Assembly (NCBI RefSeq): GCF_901709675.1
Contig: NC_051094.1
Span: forward strand, 10,782,501-10,846,500
DNA from: Syngnathus acus
Taxonomy: Eukaryota > Chordata > Actinopteri > Syngnathiformes > Syngnathidae
Reading direction: 5' to 3'
Length of the DNA stretch: 64,000 bases
Made by a program: the position numbers and the translations under genes. This document shows, in pieces, positions 41,201-64,000 of this stretch (its first letter is position 1; every line of letters starts with the position of its first letter). The notes under the pieces were generated by a model. That model did no database searches. It was not told the DNA's origin and was given only the letters and a program-made list of their open reading frames with translations.

Positions 41201-42822
41201 GCAAGGTACAGTGTGTGCGTGATTCCATGTGAACCCAGTCTTTATTTTCTTACAGGATGTTTGAGGCGGATTTTGTTCACTCTGTCTTTCACAGCTGCAG
41301 AGTAGTCTTAGGTTAAGGCAACATACCACTCCTCCATTGTAGCTGCCACAATGTCCGGGGTTCTTAAAATAAATCCATCACATACAAATATTTACAAAAC
41401 GTTAGTATAGCAATTATGAATTTAAACTATGTTTTTATAATCCAAGTTTTAGGTTTCAAAAAGAATCACCATAACACTTGAGTCATCCTTTATTTATATG
41501 TTGCTCCTTTCTGTGTAAAGGTAAAGGCATCACTGTTTTATTAATATATATATTTTTTTATTTCAGGCCAATAGAAAATATAAAACAAGGACATGTTTGC
41601 AAAAAAAAAAAAAACGCACACATAAAGCATACTTATTCTGTGCGCACACAGGGAATGAATTGTAAACATTGTAATACCACTACAGGATCTGGGTAGGGAC
41701 ATGATCCTCCTGAAGGCATTAGCCAAAAATCATCTTGCATAAAGATGTTTCCTTGTAAGCTTGCCAGAGGTAGGAACGATTCAGAATGTGACAAACACTC
41801 TTTACATCCTGGATAATGTTCCCATAATACATTTATTTAAAACATTTACATCATCACATCCACCGCCATTGATAACCATAACAGGGAAATTTTATCCAGA
41901 AAAAGGATTGTCATCTATGTGACACTGTGTCTTATCCTTGTTTGACACTTTAATTTGAAGAATGATGATCGCCATAATGTTTCTCTCACAGGCCAACCGC
42001 ACGGAGGGAGTGTGTGAACAGTTGATCGACAGCGATGCCAGGGCTCTATATGAAGCTGGAGAGGGAATGAAAGGCAAAGACAGCTCCATTTTCATTGAAA
42101 TCCTTACTGTCAGGAGTGCCCCTCATCTCCGTGAAGGTCAGCTAGCTCGTTGCCCTCCCCTGCAGTGTCTGTCCTTTTTGCGCATGCCTCACATGACTCC
42201 TCCCTCTTATTTTTCAGTGTTTCAGAGGTACTCAAAGTACAGTAAAGTGGATGTGGCCAAAGCAATTGACCTGGAGATGAAGGGTGACATTGAGAATTGC
42301 CTCACAACATTAGGTAAAGGAAAAATCCTATGCTTTAAACCTCATCACCCCAAAAACACATTGGTCATAAATATAATGTAAAGTACATCTGGTCCATTTC
42401 AATCATTCTAGTGAAGTGTGCTGGGAGCAGGCCTGCTTTCTTTGCGGAGAAGCTCTACTTGGCCATGAAGGTGTTGTATGCACAGAATATGATCATACAG
42501 GGGATTTTGTACCGTCTGCTCAGGCTTTTTTGTCTTTTAGGGATCTGGAACCCGCAAAAACATCCTTACCCGTATTATGGTGAGCCGCTCTGAAAAAGAT
42601 TTGAAACTAATCAAGGCTGAGTACAAGAAGAAATATGGCAAGACACTCTATCAGGATATTTTGGTGAGAAACAGAGTAGAGTTCTTCTACATGTCACGTA
42701 TACATAGTTACCAGATAATCCAGAAGTTAGAAAAATAAAACTCTGGTTTCTTTTTCTTCCAGGATGATACTAAAGGAGACTATGAGAAGATTCTGCTGGC
42801 TCTCTGTGGGAGTGAGAACTGA
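38274..42822 (+). CDS. anxa1: Annexin A1
   Basis: Calcium-dependent phospholipid-binding protein of the cytosol and plasma membrane; in mammals it is anti-inflammatory and acts in membrane repair. Eleven coding exons (38274-38333, 39030-39120, 39379-39473, 40230-40343, 40578-40668, 41126-41205, 41992-42136, 42218-42313, 42412-42470, 42541-42663, 42763-42822) total 1014 nt, 337 aa; human ANXA1 is 346. A short N-terminal tail ([20 protein letters not shown]) precedes four annexin repeats. Repeat 1 starts [20 protein letters not shown]. Repeat 2 has the calcium-site loop [18 protein letters not shown]. Repeat 3 has [20 protein letters not shown]. Repeat 4 has [20 protein letters not shown] and ends [24 protein letters not shown]-type and [11 protein letters not shown] sequences are specific to A1. 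The tail differs from the mammalian AMVSEFLKQAWF-type peptide, but an amphipathic start is kept. The start is preceded by a spliced leader. It may be one of several fish anxa1 copies. Confidence 0.95.
40806..41095. repeat. Possible old dispersed repeat in an anxa1 intron
   Basis: The stretch with AGAGTGGGAAGAAGTAGGAC and the following A-rich, ACAAAAC-type sequence resembles degenerate fish LINE-type tails. No boundary or duplication is visible. Confidence 0.25.
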
Positions 42823-43161
42823 TTTCTCAGCTACTGACTGAGCTCTCATATAGTCGCTGACAAGGCCATTTAACTAAAGGCTCGTCTCCAAATCCAGCTG
42901 TGTAAAATGATATTAAAACAAATATTAACATCAACGAGAGAAGACTTACTATTCCATCTCAGCATTTGCTTAGCAGATACAATATGATCCCTTTAAGAAA
43001 TTAATTCTACACTCACTATGGATATGAGTTAGCCAAAACGTGTTGACTGACATAATAGGTGCTTGAAAGAAAGGAGATCAGTTAATGCAACGCTGCAACT
43101 GAAATATCTTTTCCACGTGACAATTATACTGTATAACTGTGCAACCGAAGGAGCTTCTGCA

Positions 43162-43167
43162 AATAAA
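43162..43167 (+). terminator. anxa1: Poly(A) signal of anxa1
   Basis: A canonical AATAAA, about 340 bases after the anxa1 stop, followed by T-rich then TG-containing sequence. Confidence 0.65.
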
Positions 43168-43829
43168 AGCATTTTTTTTCTGTAGTCTGTCAACTTTTAA
43201 ATGTCACATCAACTTTGAGTTACTATACATTTCCAGACACAAATAAACCATATTAAAAAAGTACTATTGCAACACACAACGTATACATTGAAAAAAAACA
43301 AAAATAACCATTGTAACATTGTTTAAAAAGTACCATTAAAAGCTTGTTTGCAAAGTGCTTTGACAGACAATATAGTCCATAAAACAAAAAAAGTACTATA
43401 AAGAGTCACTATATTTCGGGGAGAAAAAAAAAAAACGCAACAAAAAAACTTTAGAAACCAATGCAATAATCCAAATGACACAAAAATGGCTTCTGAAAGA
43501 TGATAAAAATAGAAAAATAACGTACACATTTTAAGACCAGAGAAAAACAAAGACTTGAAACCAAAATAGTTGTGAAAAGACAATATTGAAAGTTAAATAA
43601 TTAACCAAAAGGAGAAAGATATAACTAGAAATATTAAATATTACTTTTAAACCGTGATTACGCTCCAAGTCTGACAACATAAATAAAAAATAAAAAAATA
43701 ACGTTCGAATTTATTTATTTACAGGTCAACAGAATTAAAGGGTTGCCAGGTTTGATAAACTTCTCTCGTTTGATAACACCAGAAGGGGAGTTATCCTTTT
43801 CGTACCTGGCAACCTTGACGAGCACCGAT
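43168..43829. other. A-rich intergenic spacer
   Basis: Strongly AT-rich sequence with several A runs between the anxa1 end and the mfsd3 leader. No gene is recognised. Confidence 0.5.
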
Positions 43830-44418
43830 GTAAACATGACAATCCGAGAGCGGGGACGACGGTGAGCTAGCGCTAGGCTAACCAACTTTTATGTTGTCAG
43901 TAAGATCGATCTACTCTCGGATTCGTAATTAACTAACCAACAACAAAAAAGAGCGTCCGGAAGAGTTCACGAAGGTGACGTGTGTGTTTTAAAGCCATTC
44001 GCTTGGCTGACGGAGCTTGCCAGAATACAAGCTAATTGTAGCTAAGGCAATGTCACAGATGGTTTTAACAAGTTAGCATACGCAAATAAAGCGAAGTAAA
44101 ATTGCTAGCATGAACTAAACATGATTTGAATAAAATAACACAGCATGACATCAGTATTCCACGCATTGTCATGCATGCATGGTTTCTGTGGCTACCGTTA
44201 GCGATATTCTGATGACCAGGGCTGGTAGATGGACTTGAATGTCACACTATATTAAGTCTTGCAGCATGGCTCAATGAAAATGTTTGCGTTATTAACCTTG
44301 AATGTCATACGATTTTACAATTTCAGGTTATTTGAGTCGGCCTTTTTATCTGCTCCTCCGGAGTCTAAACGATGACTACAACCTGACCTATGGACCACTG
44401 CACGCTTGGAGCAAGATC
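43830..44418 (+). promoter_or_regulatory. mfsd3: Promoter and spliced leader of mfsd3
   Basis: A CpG-bearing stretch (GAGAGCGGGGACGACG) ends in a GTGAGC donor at about 43861. An acceptor ATTTTACAATTTCAG ends at 44326, starting the exon that holds the ATG. An in-frame upstream ATG at 44302 lies before this acceptor and so is probably intronic. Confidence 0.45.
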
Positions 44419-56561
<12,143 letters not shown>

Positions 56562-58069
56562 ATATCAAGCTCCAGACTATAAAATCTTAGGCTAGAAGTC
56601 CACACATATACAGGTATCTTCAATTATACCCTCTGCTGCTCTGCCATAAAAAAGATGCACGTCCACACACAGTGTGCACACAAATGCATTTCCTGCCTGG
56701 ACTGTAATACTTTGCAGTTAAGGTAAAAATAGTGCCACATGAGTGTGCAAAAAAAGCTCCTTGGTTGCGTACCTGTGTTTGTGTGGATATTAAAAGGAGC
56801 ACGTAAAGTCTTAACATAACTTTGCTGTGAGCATCTAAACAACCTTATACTAAAAATAAGCTCAAGAGAATGATCCTATATGATCATATATTAGGTGTGC
56901 TACAAAGCACTAAGAAATTAGGATTTCAATTCCTCTTAAAAAAAATCTTTACAATTAATGAGTTTTAAGTCTTAAAATTTGTTGTAGTGCGATAAAATGG
57001 AACAGCATCCATTTTGATGCGTGATGGGTGGCATGTATTCCCACGTTGCTCACTGTGCTGACACTTGAGATTTAGCACATTAAAGCTGTTTTTAATCATG
57101 CCATCCATTTGAATGTTCTTAATCCAATAAGAACTTTACACAAAAGCAATATCACAAGCTAATCTTCAGATGCTTACCGTACGTACAATGTATATGGAGA
57201 AATTTCATTCTCGTGAATTCTATGGTTTACAGATTGAACTGAGACGCATGAGTACTACCTCGTATCAACAACGTATGGTAGGACGCACAAAATATAAACT
57301 CTTGCCGCTGTGCTTAAGATTTAGTCTTAATAGACGCACAATAGTATTAATCAACAAAGCAGCAACTATCCAGCAGAGTTTTGTAAATTGCCGAGATGAT
57401 GTTAAAAAGGAGCATTGCTTTTAGAAGAGGAGGTTGAGGAATCATAATGGGCCCTCATAGGTTAGCAGTAGTGCTCTTTAAATGCTGTATAAGCTTCCTC
57501 CCGTAGCAAAGCTCAGCCTTATATGCTGCATGGTGCCATTTTGTCTCGGTTTTCCAATGGGAAGAAATGAAACGTGAAAATTAATTGCAATAAGCCTGTT
57601 CTTTGAAACTTGAAAGATCAGTGCCACATACAATACTACAATATTTTGTATTTGTGAATACGTTTCAGAAATAGTGTGCACTGTAAAGTACTGTATGTCC
57701 TATCACATATACTGTTACTCTCCACGACACTGTATACAAGCAATCCTGGTCAAGTCAGATGTTTTCCTCAATAGATTCTAAAACAAATGCAATTGAATGT
57801 ATAATATGAAAGTTAGTCTTGAGTAAAGCCAGCATTCATTAAGACAAACACGTGCTTCTAAAAATCAAATGTCTACGAATGAGTATTAGATCCACACTGA
57901 AAAGAAATATACAGAGAAATTGTCACAATTACAAGGGAAAACAATCATATGATGAAATGTGAATACAGTCAAAATCTACAAAAACTACAACTGCAATGGC
58001 CGGGTTTGTTCTTTTATAATCCAGAGGCGTTTTTAACAAATAAGAAATAAAATCTACTCAATATATGAC
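56562..58069. other. mfsd3 3' UTR and downstream spacer
   Basis: Non-coding and AT-rich. ATTAAA-type words near 56790 and 57077 could serve as mfsd3 poly(A) signals, but none stands out. No further exon is seen. Confidence 0.4.
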
Positions 58070-58170
58070 AGGGCTGCAAGGTGCTCGAATGGTTAGCACA
58101 TTCGCATCACAGTTAGTTCTAAGGTTGGGTGTTCGGATCAGGACTCCCTACACTGTAGATGTAGTTTTTT
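58070..58170. repeat. Degenerate dispersed repeat, reverse relative of the one at 3205
   Basis: GGTTAGCACATTCGCATCACAG followed by GGGTGTTCGGATCAGGACTC corresponds, with many changes, to the reverse complement of the right end of the repeat at 3205-3535. Confidence 0.45.
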
Positions 58171-58868
58171 TTCATTGTGGCTCTCATACTCCATCGATGT
58201 CACACTTGACATATTAATTACTGGTGTAGTTCAGTTGTCGTCATCTGACTAAATCACCTGTGGCAAAGCACATCTCTTATCTCAACTACTGTGAGATTTG
58301 CACTAAAAATAAAGCTGCTGGGTCAATTGCAGGTCTGTAGTCTTTTGTGTGTGTGTGTGTGTGTTTGTGTCTATGCGTGCTTTCTAAAATTTGCCTGTTA
58401 TCAATGGCATTTTCTACTCTCGGGGGCGGGGGTTCCTGGGCGGTATTCAGGGGAGAAGTCTTGCTTTGAATATACAACATTGCTCATAGCCGGTGTGAAC
58501 AGAAGACTATAGACTCTGCACTGTGGCTGGCTGAGGGCTATAAGGATGAATAGGTCCTGTGTCACAGTATCCACGTCCCATGCAGCTCTAATGACACAAC
58601 AAATGCTCTAAAGGGGGATTAGGCCGGCTTACACGGCCCCTCAATGCACCTCCACTTTAGACCTTCTCACCAAGTCTCATTATACTGCAGTTGTGTTTGT
58701 ATAGCGAGATGGATGGATGGATGATGCAGGTCCTGAGGGTGAGGGCTCTCCGAACAAGGGCTTTTACTTTCGTCACTGCACTAATTTAGTAAACAGGCCT
58801 GTTTAATAAAGCAGGTTAAGTGTGTTTTCCAGCAGTAACAAGAAAATGTACAACTGCAATTCTGTTTG

Positions 58869-59116
58869 TTACCAAAATAAATGTTGAGTAATGCATTTTG
58901 CAAGATGAAAGAAAGCTTGCAAGAACTACTGTAGAAAAAAAAAAATCCACCTCAAATTGTAGCAACTTTGGCCAAATAATTTCTAATCTCAGTTACAAAA
59001 ATAAATGTTGAGTAACGCATTTTGCAAGATTAAAGAAAGCTTGCAAGAACTACTGTAGAAAAAAAAAAATCCCCCTCAAATTGTAGCAACTTTGGCCAAA
59101 TAATTTCTAATTTCAA
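58869..59116. repeat. 124-bp tandem duplication
   Basis: 58869-58992 and 58993-59116 are near-identical, differing at about half a dozen positions. Both contain AATGTTGAGTAA, GCTTGCAAGAACTACTGTAG, an A11 run and TTGTAGCAACTTTGGCCAAA. The low divergence and retained A run indicate a fairly recent local duplication. Confidence 0.92.
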
Positions 59117-59176
59117 TTCTAAAGTGGGTGGGATACTAGGGCTGATGAGAGTGTGACCTCCCACTGTGGTTGCCAG

Positions 59177-59234
59177 GTTGACAGATATCCCCCATGGAGA
59201 AGATGCATCTTCGAAGGCCACCACCCCCACCAAG
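59177..59234 (+). other. Exon-like island
   Basis: A CAG acceptor and an AAG/GTTAGC donor frame 58 bases with an open frame reading LTDIPHGEDASSKATTPTK (19 codons after one base). The acceptor has a poor pyrimidine tract. It could be an exon of an undetected gene or chance. Confidence 0.2.
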
Positions 59235-60536
59235 GTTAGCATCAATAGATTTGATGTGCATGATGTCATATCACAATTGTAAAAGTTACTATTGACCCAA
59301 CCGTTATTCAGTGAAAATTTTGTTCAAATATTACACAAGGCATTGTCCACTCCCTATCATAATAGTCAGTCAGTATTATTTTATGTCAAGAGATCTTCGC
59401 TTTCATCCACTGGCATCAAACAGGAGACCTTACCAACTGAACTTTGTGACATTAACTCTCTGCCAAGACTGATTCATGGATCCTTACCTCACAAACACAT
59501 GATCACATCAAAACAATGACACCAAAAAAATTGAACGCAAACACGGGGCTTATTTTATGGTCTTCCAAGATTGGGAAGTATTATTTGACAGTTCTCCAAC
59601 TTACCTGTGGGAGAAAGCGGAAGGAGAACCGAGGAGCAAAGATGGAGGGGGGTGGCAGAAAAAGCAACATGTTTTAATCTCAGCAAACAAAGGTGTTGTA
59701 TCGCTTTCACTTCCCCTTTTGTGTGTCTGCGCCCGAGCGGGAGAGAGGTGTTGGCTTTTTGCACTCCTTTTGTCCTATGGCTGCAGAATGGCCTTCTGGG
59801 AAACTTGAGTGAGCAGGCGGAGGAGCCATCAGCAGCGTCAGGTTCCATGCTTCCTTCAACGGTGTTTACATTTTGTTTATTTGCAGAATGAATGATGGAT
59901 ACCTTTCTCCATCTTCACTCTCAAGCTCAACTGCTCTCAGCTTTGTCGTTTTCTTTCTTCACATTGCCAACTAACTTTCATCACACATGGGTTGTGGATG
60001 ATAAGGTTTCATGACCAAAACATGTTTTTTTTTTTTTTTGCCATTATACTGTTTTACACCATTACAATTTCTAGATAATCGTCTCCAATCCGATTGCATT
60101 TCTTTCTTTTCCTCATTAAGCAGAAAATTATTAGCAGTATACACCTCTCCAAAAGACAGTTCAAGTTAATTTCAAAGTGAAATGATTTGATCTTCAAATC
60201 AAAAATTACTTTAAATCGATTCTAATGTTTAATACTAACATATTGACTCGACGTATTTACTAGAGCCTCCAATACCCCTTGATTTCTGCTTTCTGGAAGG
60301 AAACATAAACTTTTGAGATCATTTCAAGTATGTTTGTGTATTTGAAGTAATGGAAGCTGCTTTGTGGTCAAACAGATTCTGCTATCAAGTCCCCCAATGA
60401 TGGGCTGGAATATGACAAGCTGCCAGCTCATATGGTGTTGAGCCTGACTCACTTATTTCTGGTCTGTTTCTGTCTTTGGGCTCAGACTCTGTCCTTTCTA
60501 GATCCCTGTATCCTTGAAGTCCCACCACACATATAC
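59235..60536. other. Intergenic, no supported gene
   Basis: The region holds short open frames on both strands around 59.56-59.85 kb. One minus-strand frame ends with CACAG followed by GTAAGT at about 59605, but I found no partner exons. Confidence 0.4.
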
Positions 60537-60552
60537 CCCCCCCCCCCCCCCC
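60537..60552. repeat. Poly(C) run
   Basis: A run of about 16 C residues within a pyrimidine-rich stretch. Confidence 0.9.
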
Positions 60553-60728
60553 CTCCTTCCCACTGCTCCATCACACACACCCCCAGCCTCATTTGGACCA
60601 TTAAGGCCAAGACAGGCGAAGCCTCGTTGTCCTGTGCACACCCCACTTCTTGGCATTCATTTCCTGTCTGTCTATTTTCTGGTGCCCTCCATTTCTCCCA
60701 CCCATCTCTTCTCCGCCCTCACATGCAG

Positions 60729-60778
60729 ACAACCCGTCTGGACTAGATGTGGAAGACGCTTTGTGGCGCTCTTTAAAG
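60729..60778 (+). other. Exon-like island
   Basis: A pyrimidine-rich stretch ending in CACATGCAG is followed by 50 bases, open in the frame (D)NPSGLDVEDALWRSLK, and a donor-like GTCTGT. Its composition looks protein-coding, but its phase does not join to the island at 59177-59234 and no family is recognised. Confidence 0.25.
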
Positions 60779-60905
60779 GTCTGTCTATTTATCTGGCTGA
60801 CTCCATGCCTCCTGGTGATGGAGCCTATTTAGCAGGGCATGGTTTTAGTGCATTCAGCACAAAACTGTAGAAAACCAAGTCTGGACAGTAATATGCATGC
60901 GCCAT

Positions 60906-61100
60906 ATCAAGTCAAAGTCAGCTTTATTGTCAATCCCTTCATATGTCAAGACACACAAAGAAACCGAAATTCCGTTTCCTCCATCCCACGGTGACGAGAC
61001 ATACAAGTAGGCGACACAAAACAAAAACAAGAAGGCACAAACCATAAATAATAAATAAAATAAAATGAGCGATGAATAAAAAGCATATTGTAATGCAGCT
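60906..61100. repeat. Dispersed fish repeat
   Basis: GTCAAAGTCAGCTTTATTGTCA followed by CATATGTCAAGACACACAAA and TCCCACGGTGACGAGACATA matches a repeat widespread in teleosts, ending in an A-rich tail. Class is not determined here. Confidence 0.6.
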
Positions 61101-62695
61101 TGACATGGTGGCATTATAGTATATACGTAATGCAATGCAACACCGCATAATCTTGTCTATGCATTGTAGTAGCGTACCTTGTGTCTGTCTTGATATAAAA
61201 TCAGCCGACAGGCTGATTTAGACTCAACTGAAGGTTTGCATGCTGTTTGTAAAATGTTACTAACCACAAACATGTATTATGTGTGTGGCCACTGTATATC
61301 ACAGTGACACAATGTTCTGCATTGGATGGCCAAACAGATAGAACCATTACTCTGCTGTTTGACATCATCGGCTATTTCGCCCTGGGCCAAAAACACATGC
61401 GCACACACACACGTATGCATGAACACAGAAACTGCACACTACATGAGGAAATATGAAATCATGCATGCTGCAGCGCTTAGAGCTAAACAAGCAGACACTA
61501 CCAAGTATAGGCCCACACAGTGCTGTCCAACCCAATAATATTTTTGTGCATTGCTTAAAAATAACAAATGACAAACTACCCCCCAAATATTTCCCTCCTG
61601 TGTTGTCGTGGTCAATCGGGAAAATAACCCTACATACAACGTGCTTCACAGCAAATATTATGTTGCCACTCATATGTGGAGATCACTTAGAAAAAAAAAT
61701 CTCAGCCAGTACCTTGAAAGCCGCACCATTGTTTTATCTGTGCAGTCTTTGAGGGAAAAAAGCTTACAGCGCAACTCTAGAGTGAAAAGCCAACTCATCC
61801 CCACCAGCGTTTGTTGTGTACTGCTTAAGCTTATCTAACACTAACACCCATCTGACACAATGTTAAAGGAAACAATGAAAGTTAAGGTGACAGGGAGAAC
61901 AAGCATCGACACCCAGTGTCACAGTGGATAATGTGGGCACGGCTTGAAAAAAAAGCGATGGATGTTAGACTGGGATCTATCTGGTGGGACAATCAGGGAG
62001 TCATCGATCACTCACAATGACAGCTGGACATGGATTTTTGAATCTGTCTGATAGGATCTGCCCAATGCAGGCTTTTTTTCCCAAAAACCAGGGTGATGCT
62101 TTTTAGTGTGTGGTTAATTTACAAATAAAATTGACAAAATTCAACATAGTCCATGGGATTCTTGAGTCCCAAAAACCTCTTGATGCAGGATATTTTGAAG
62201 GCTTGTTTGCAGTTATGCAATTCAAGCTGGATCACAGCCACTCCAAATCAGTCTCATAAGGAGATGAATATTTATTTGCAGTGGCTCCAGAAATACATGC
62301 AGACACATTTTTAAATTGTTTTATTCACTGATGACTGCGGTACTAATTTAGACGACCCATACTGAGTTCTGGGTGGGTGGTGGATGCCCACCAACAAGGC
62401 TGCAACATCAGAAAGGAAGTGGTGGCGTGATGTGTTACGCTCAAATAGTAGGGAGCAAAATGTGTCAAAATGACCTGTTCAAAATATGCAGACCACTTTC
62501 CCGTCACGGTACAAAGAGCGCTACACTTTTCACACACTGTAAAATAATGGTCACGCAAGACAATGCCACATTGGCTCTTAGCTGCTGTCGAAAAACAGCC
62601 TGCACTTAATAAGTCACAAAAACGGTGAATGTGTTGTTTTTGGCCACAATGTGAATCTTTGATTTATTAATTTTACAATTTAAAAGGAATCCAAA

Positions 62696-62698
<3 letters not shown>
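61101..62698. other. Intergenic, nothing recognised
   Basis: No exon chain, RNA gene or clear repeat. Some short CA-rich spots. Confidence 0.5.
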
Positions 62699-62735
<37 letters not shown>

Positions 62736-62741
62736 CGTGCA

Positions 62742-62775
<34 letters not shown>

Positions 62776-62812
62776 TGTGTGTGTGCGCGTGTGTGTGTGT
62801 GTGTGTGTGTGA
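62699..62812. repeat. Long interrupted GT microsatellite
   Basis: About 114 bases of GT with GCGT and CATG/TATG interruptions. Frames called here are artefacts. Confidence 0.96.
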
Positions 62813-64000
62813 GCGCATCACCTTGTCCAATTCATCAACTCTTTCCGACAGGCAAAGCGGGTTCCCGAGATGGTGATGGCAACTCCGTTTAATTGGGGTA
62901 ATCGACGCGCTTTTAGGGACCTGCCTATTAGGAGAAACCCAGTGCACACATGCACAAATACGCACACACGAGCACACTCTCGCCTCTCAACAAGGACAGA
63001 GACAAGCAAAGTGACAGCTCTTCCTCGCCACCCAGTGCCTTTGTGCTCTCTGAATCAGTCTGTAGGAATGTGAATGTGTTGTGATCTTGGTCACACTAAC
63101 AATGTTTAACTGTACAGTGGGCTACTGCACTTTATTCACCTTCACAGTGCTTAGCTGAGAAATCGAGATGGTGAGAATAACTCATGGTAAATTGCCAAAT
63201 TTGAACACACTGAAACAGAATGATTCGATGAACAATCAAATCATTTCCATTGATTTTGAGGCAAAAGGAGCAGCTGTGATGTACGTGTGTGTTGTGTGTG
63301 CATATTTGTCCATTATTAGTTATAAATGAGGAGCATGCTCAGTATCAGACTCAAACAATGAACAACACTTTTACTCATTGTCTGAAGCAACAATGAGCAA
63401 CTGTTTTATCTGGTCTGTGTTATTGTTGTTTTAAGAGAACGAGGGACGTGAGGATTAGACACTGTCTGACTCTGCCTAACCCCCAACCTCATGCATACAC
63501 ACACGTGCAGCTCATGCTTGCAAATTTTCCCCTTTCACATGCTTTTTCAGTGTTTTACATTTTAATCTGATTTACAGTCACATCATGAGAACATTTGGCT
63601 GTAGTTTGACCTGTCAACAGGTATCAGATAAAGAATGAATCACATCATGATGCATCATAAAAGAATCTGGAAATGTAAATGCAATACTGAATGTGGCCAT
63701 TTATATTACAGAAACGGATGCAAACTATTCAAGTTATTATCGGTCAGCACTTGTCTTGTGTTCGATTCCTCACAAAAACTGCAGTCCTCCCATTATGCAT
63801 GCATTCTGAACAACATAGGATTATGTCTCTAGAAGCGAAATCATGGTGCTTTTAGACAATAGACCTTTTATGTTTCGCTGTGTTTTCTGGTCCTCTTACA
63901 TGTTGAGATGTTGCCCCGTCCTGACTGAGGGTCAACACATATTGTTTATGAAAAACAAAAGGATGATGACGTGATGTCATGTCTAGACTCCATGCTAATG
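62813..64000. other. Right end of window, nothing recognised
   Basis: AT-rich sequence with short open frames and no supported gene. Confidence 0.5.

Noticed and set aside
44302-44418. In-frame N-terminal extension of mfsd3 from an ATG at 44302
   Set aside because: A splice acceptor at 44326 lies between this ATG and the body of the exon, and MFSD3 proteins start at the MNDKL-type Met.
62606-62977. 123-codon minus-strand frame with His/Thr repeats
   Set aside because: It translates the GT microsatellite at 62699-62812, with no splice support or family match.

Overview
This is eukaryotic nuclear DNA from a ray-finned (teleost) fish. The genes are split by mostly short GT-AG introns, and the proteins closely match vertebrate families. 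The non-coding DNA carries fish-type dispersed repeats and long CA/GT microsatellites. The species cannot be named from the sequence. There are no bacterial operons, CRISPR arrays or viral genes. I assembled exons by hand from reading frame, splice-site signals and family knowledge; each full-length model adds up to a whole number of codons.

Layout. Positions 1-2846, minus strand: the 5' part of snrnp200 (Brr2, spliceosomal helicase), eleven exons, about 457 residues, running off the left edge. Positions 3100-3700: old repeats. Positions 4263-7422, minus strand: zfand5 (A20/AN1 zinc-finger protein, 209 aa) with a long 3' UTR; its first non-coding exon is probably near 9.9-10.3 kb. Positions 7.4-16.5 kb hold no coding gene that I can see. 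Positions 16512-22595 and 24902-32279, both plus strand: two tandem transmembrane channel-like genes. The first matches TMC1 (954 aa) and the second TMC2 (943 aa), with almost identical exon architecture. Positions 33352-33935: a hAT-type MITE with a near-perfect 8-bp target-site duplication and an internal array of a palindromic 16-mer. Positions 34465-36558, minus strand: an unrecognised gene built from five phase-compatible exons. Positions 37716-42822, plus strand: anxa1 (annexin A1, 337 aa) behind a TATA promoter. Positions 44419-56561, plus strand: mfsd3 (421 aa, MFS transporter) with a 6.4-kb first coding intron. Positions 56.6-64 kb: repeat-bearing DNA with two short exon-like islands.

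Biology. The core of the window is the hair-cell mechanotransduction pair tmc1 and tmc2, which lie on different chromosomes in humans (9q21 and 20p13) but sit head-to-tail here. The flanking zfand5 and anxa1 match the human TMC1 neighbourhood. The human neighbour ALDH1A1 is not visible between the TMC genes and anxa1; the unrecognised minus-strand gene occupies that gap. The other genes are unrelated in function. The most interesting items are the tandem TMC pair, the unrecognised gene, two apparent GC-AG introns in tmc2, and an optional in-frame 21-nt microexon in tmc1.
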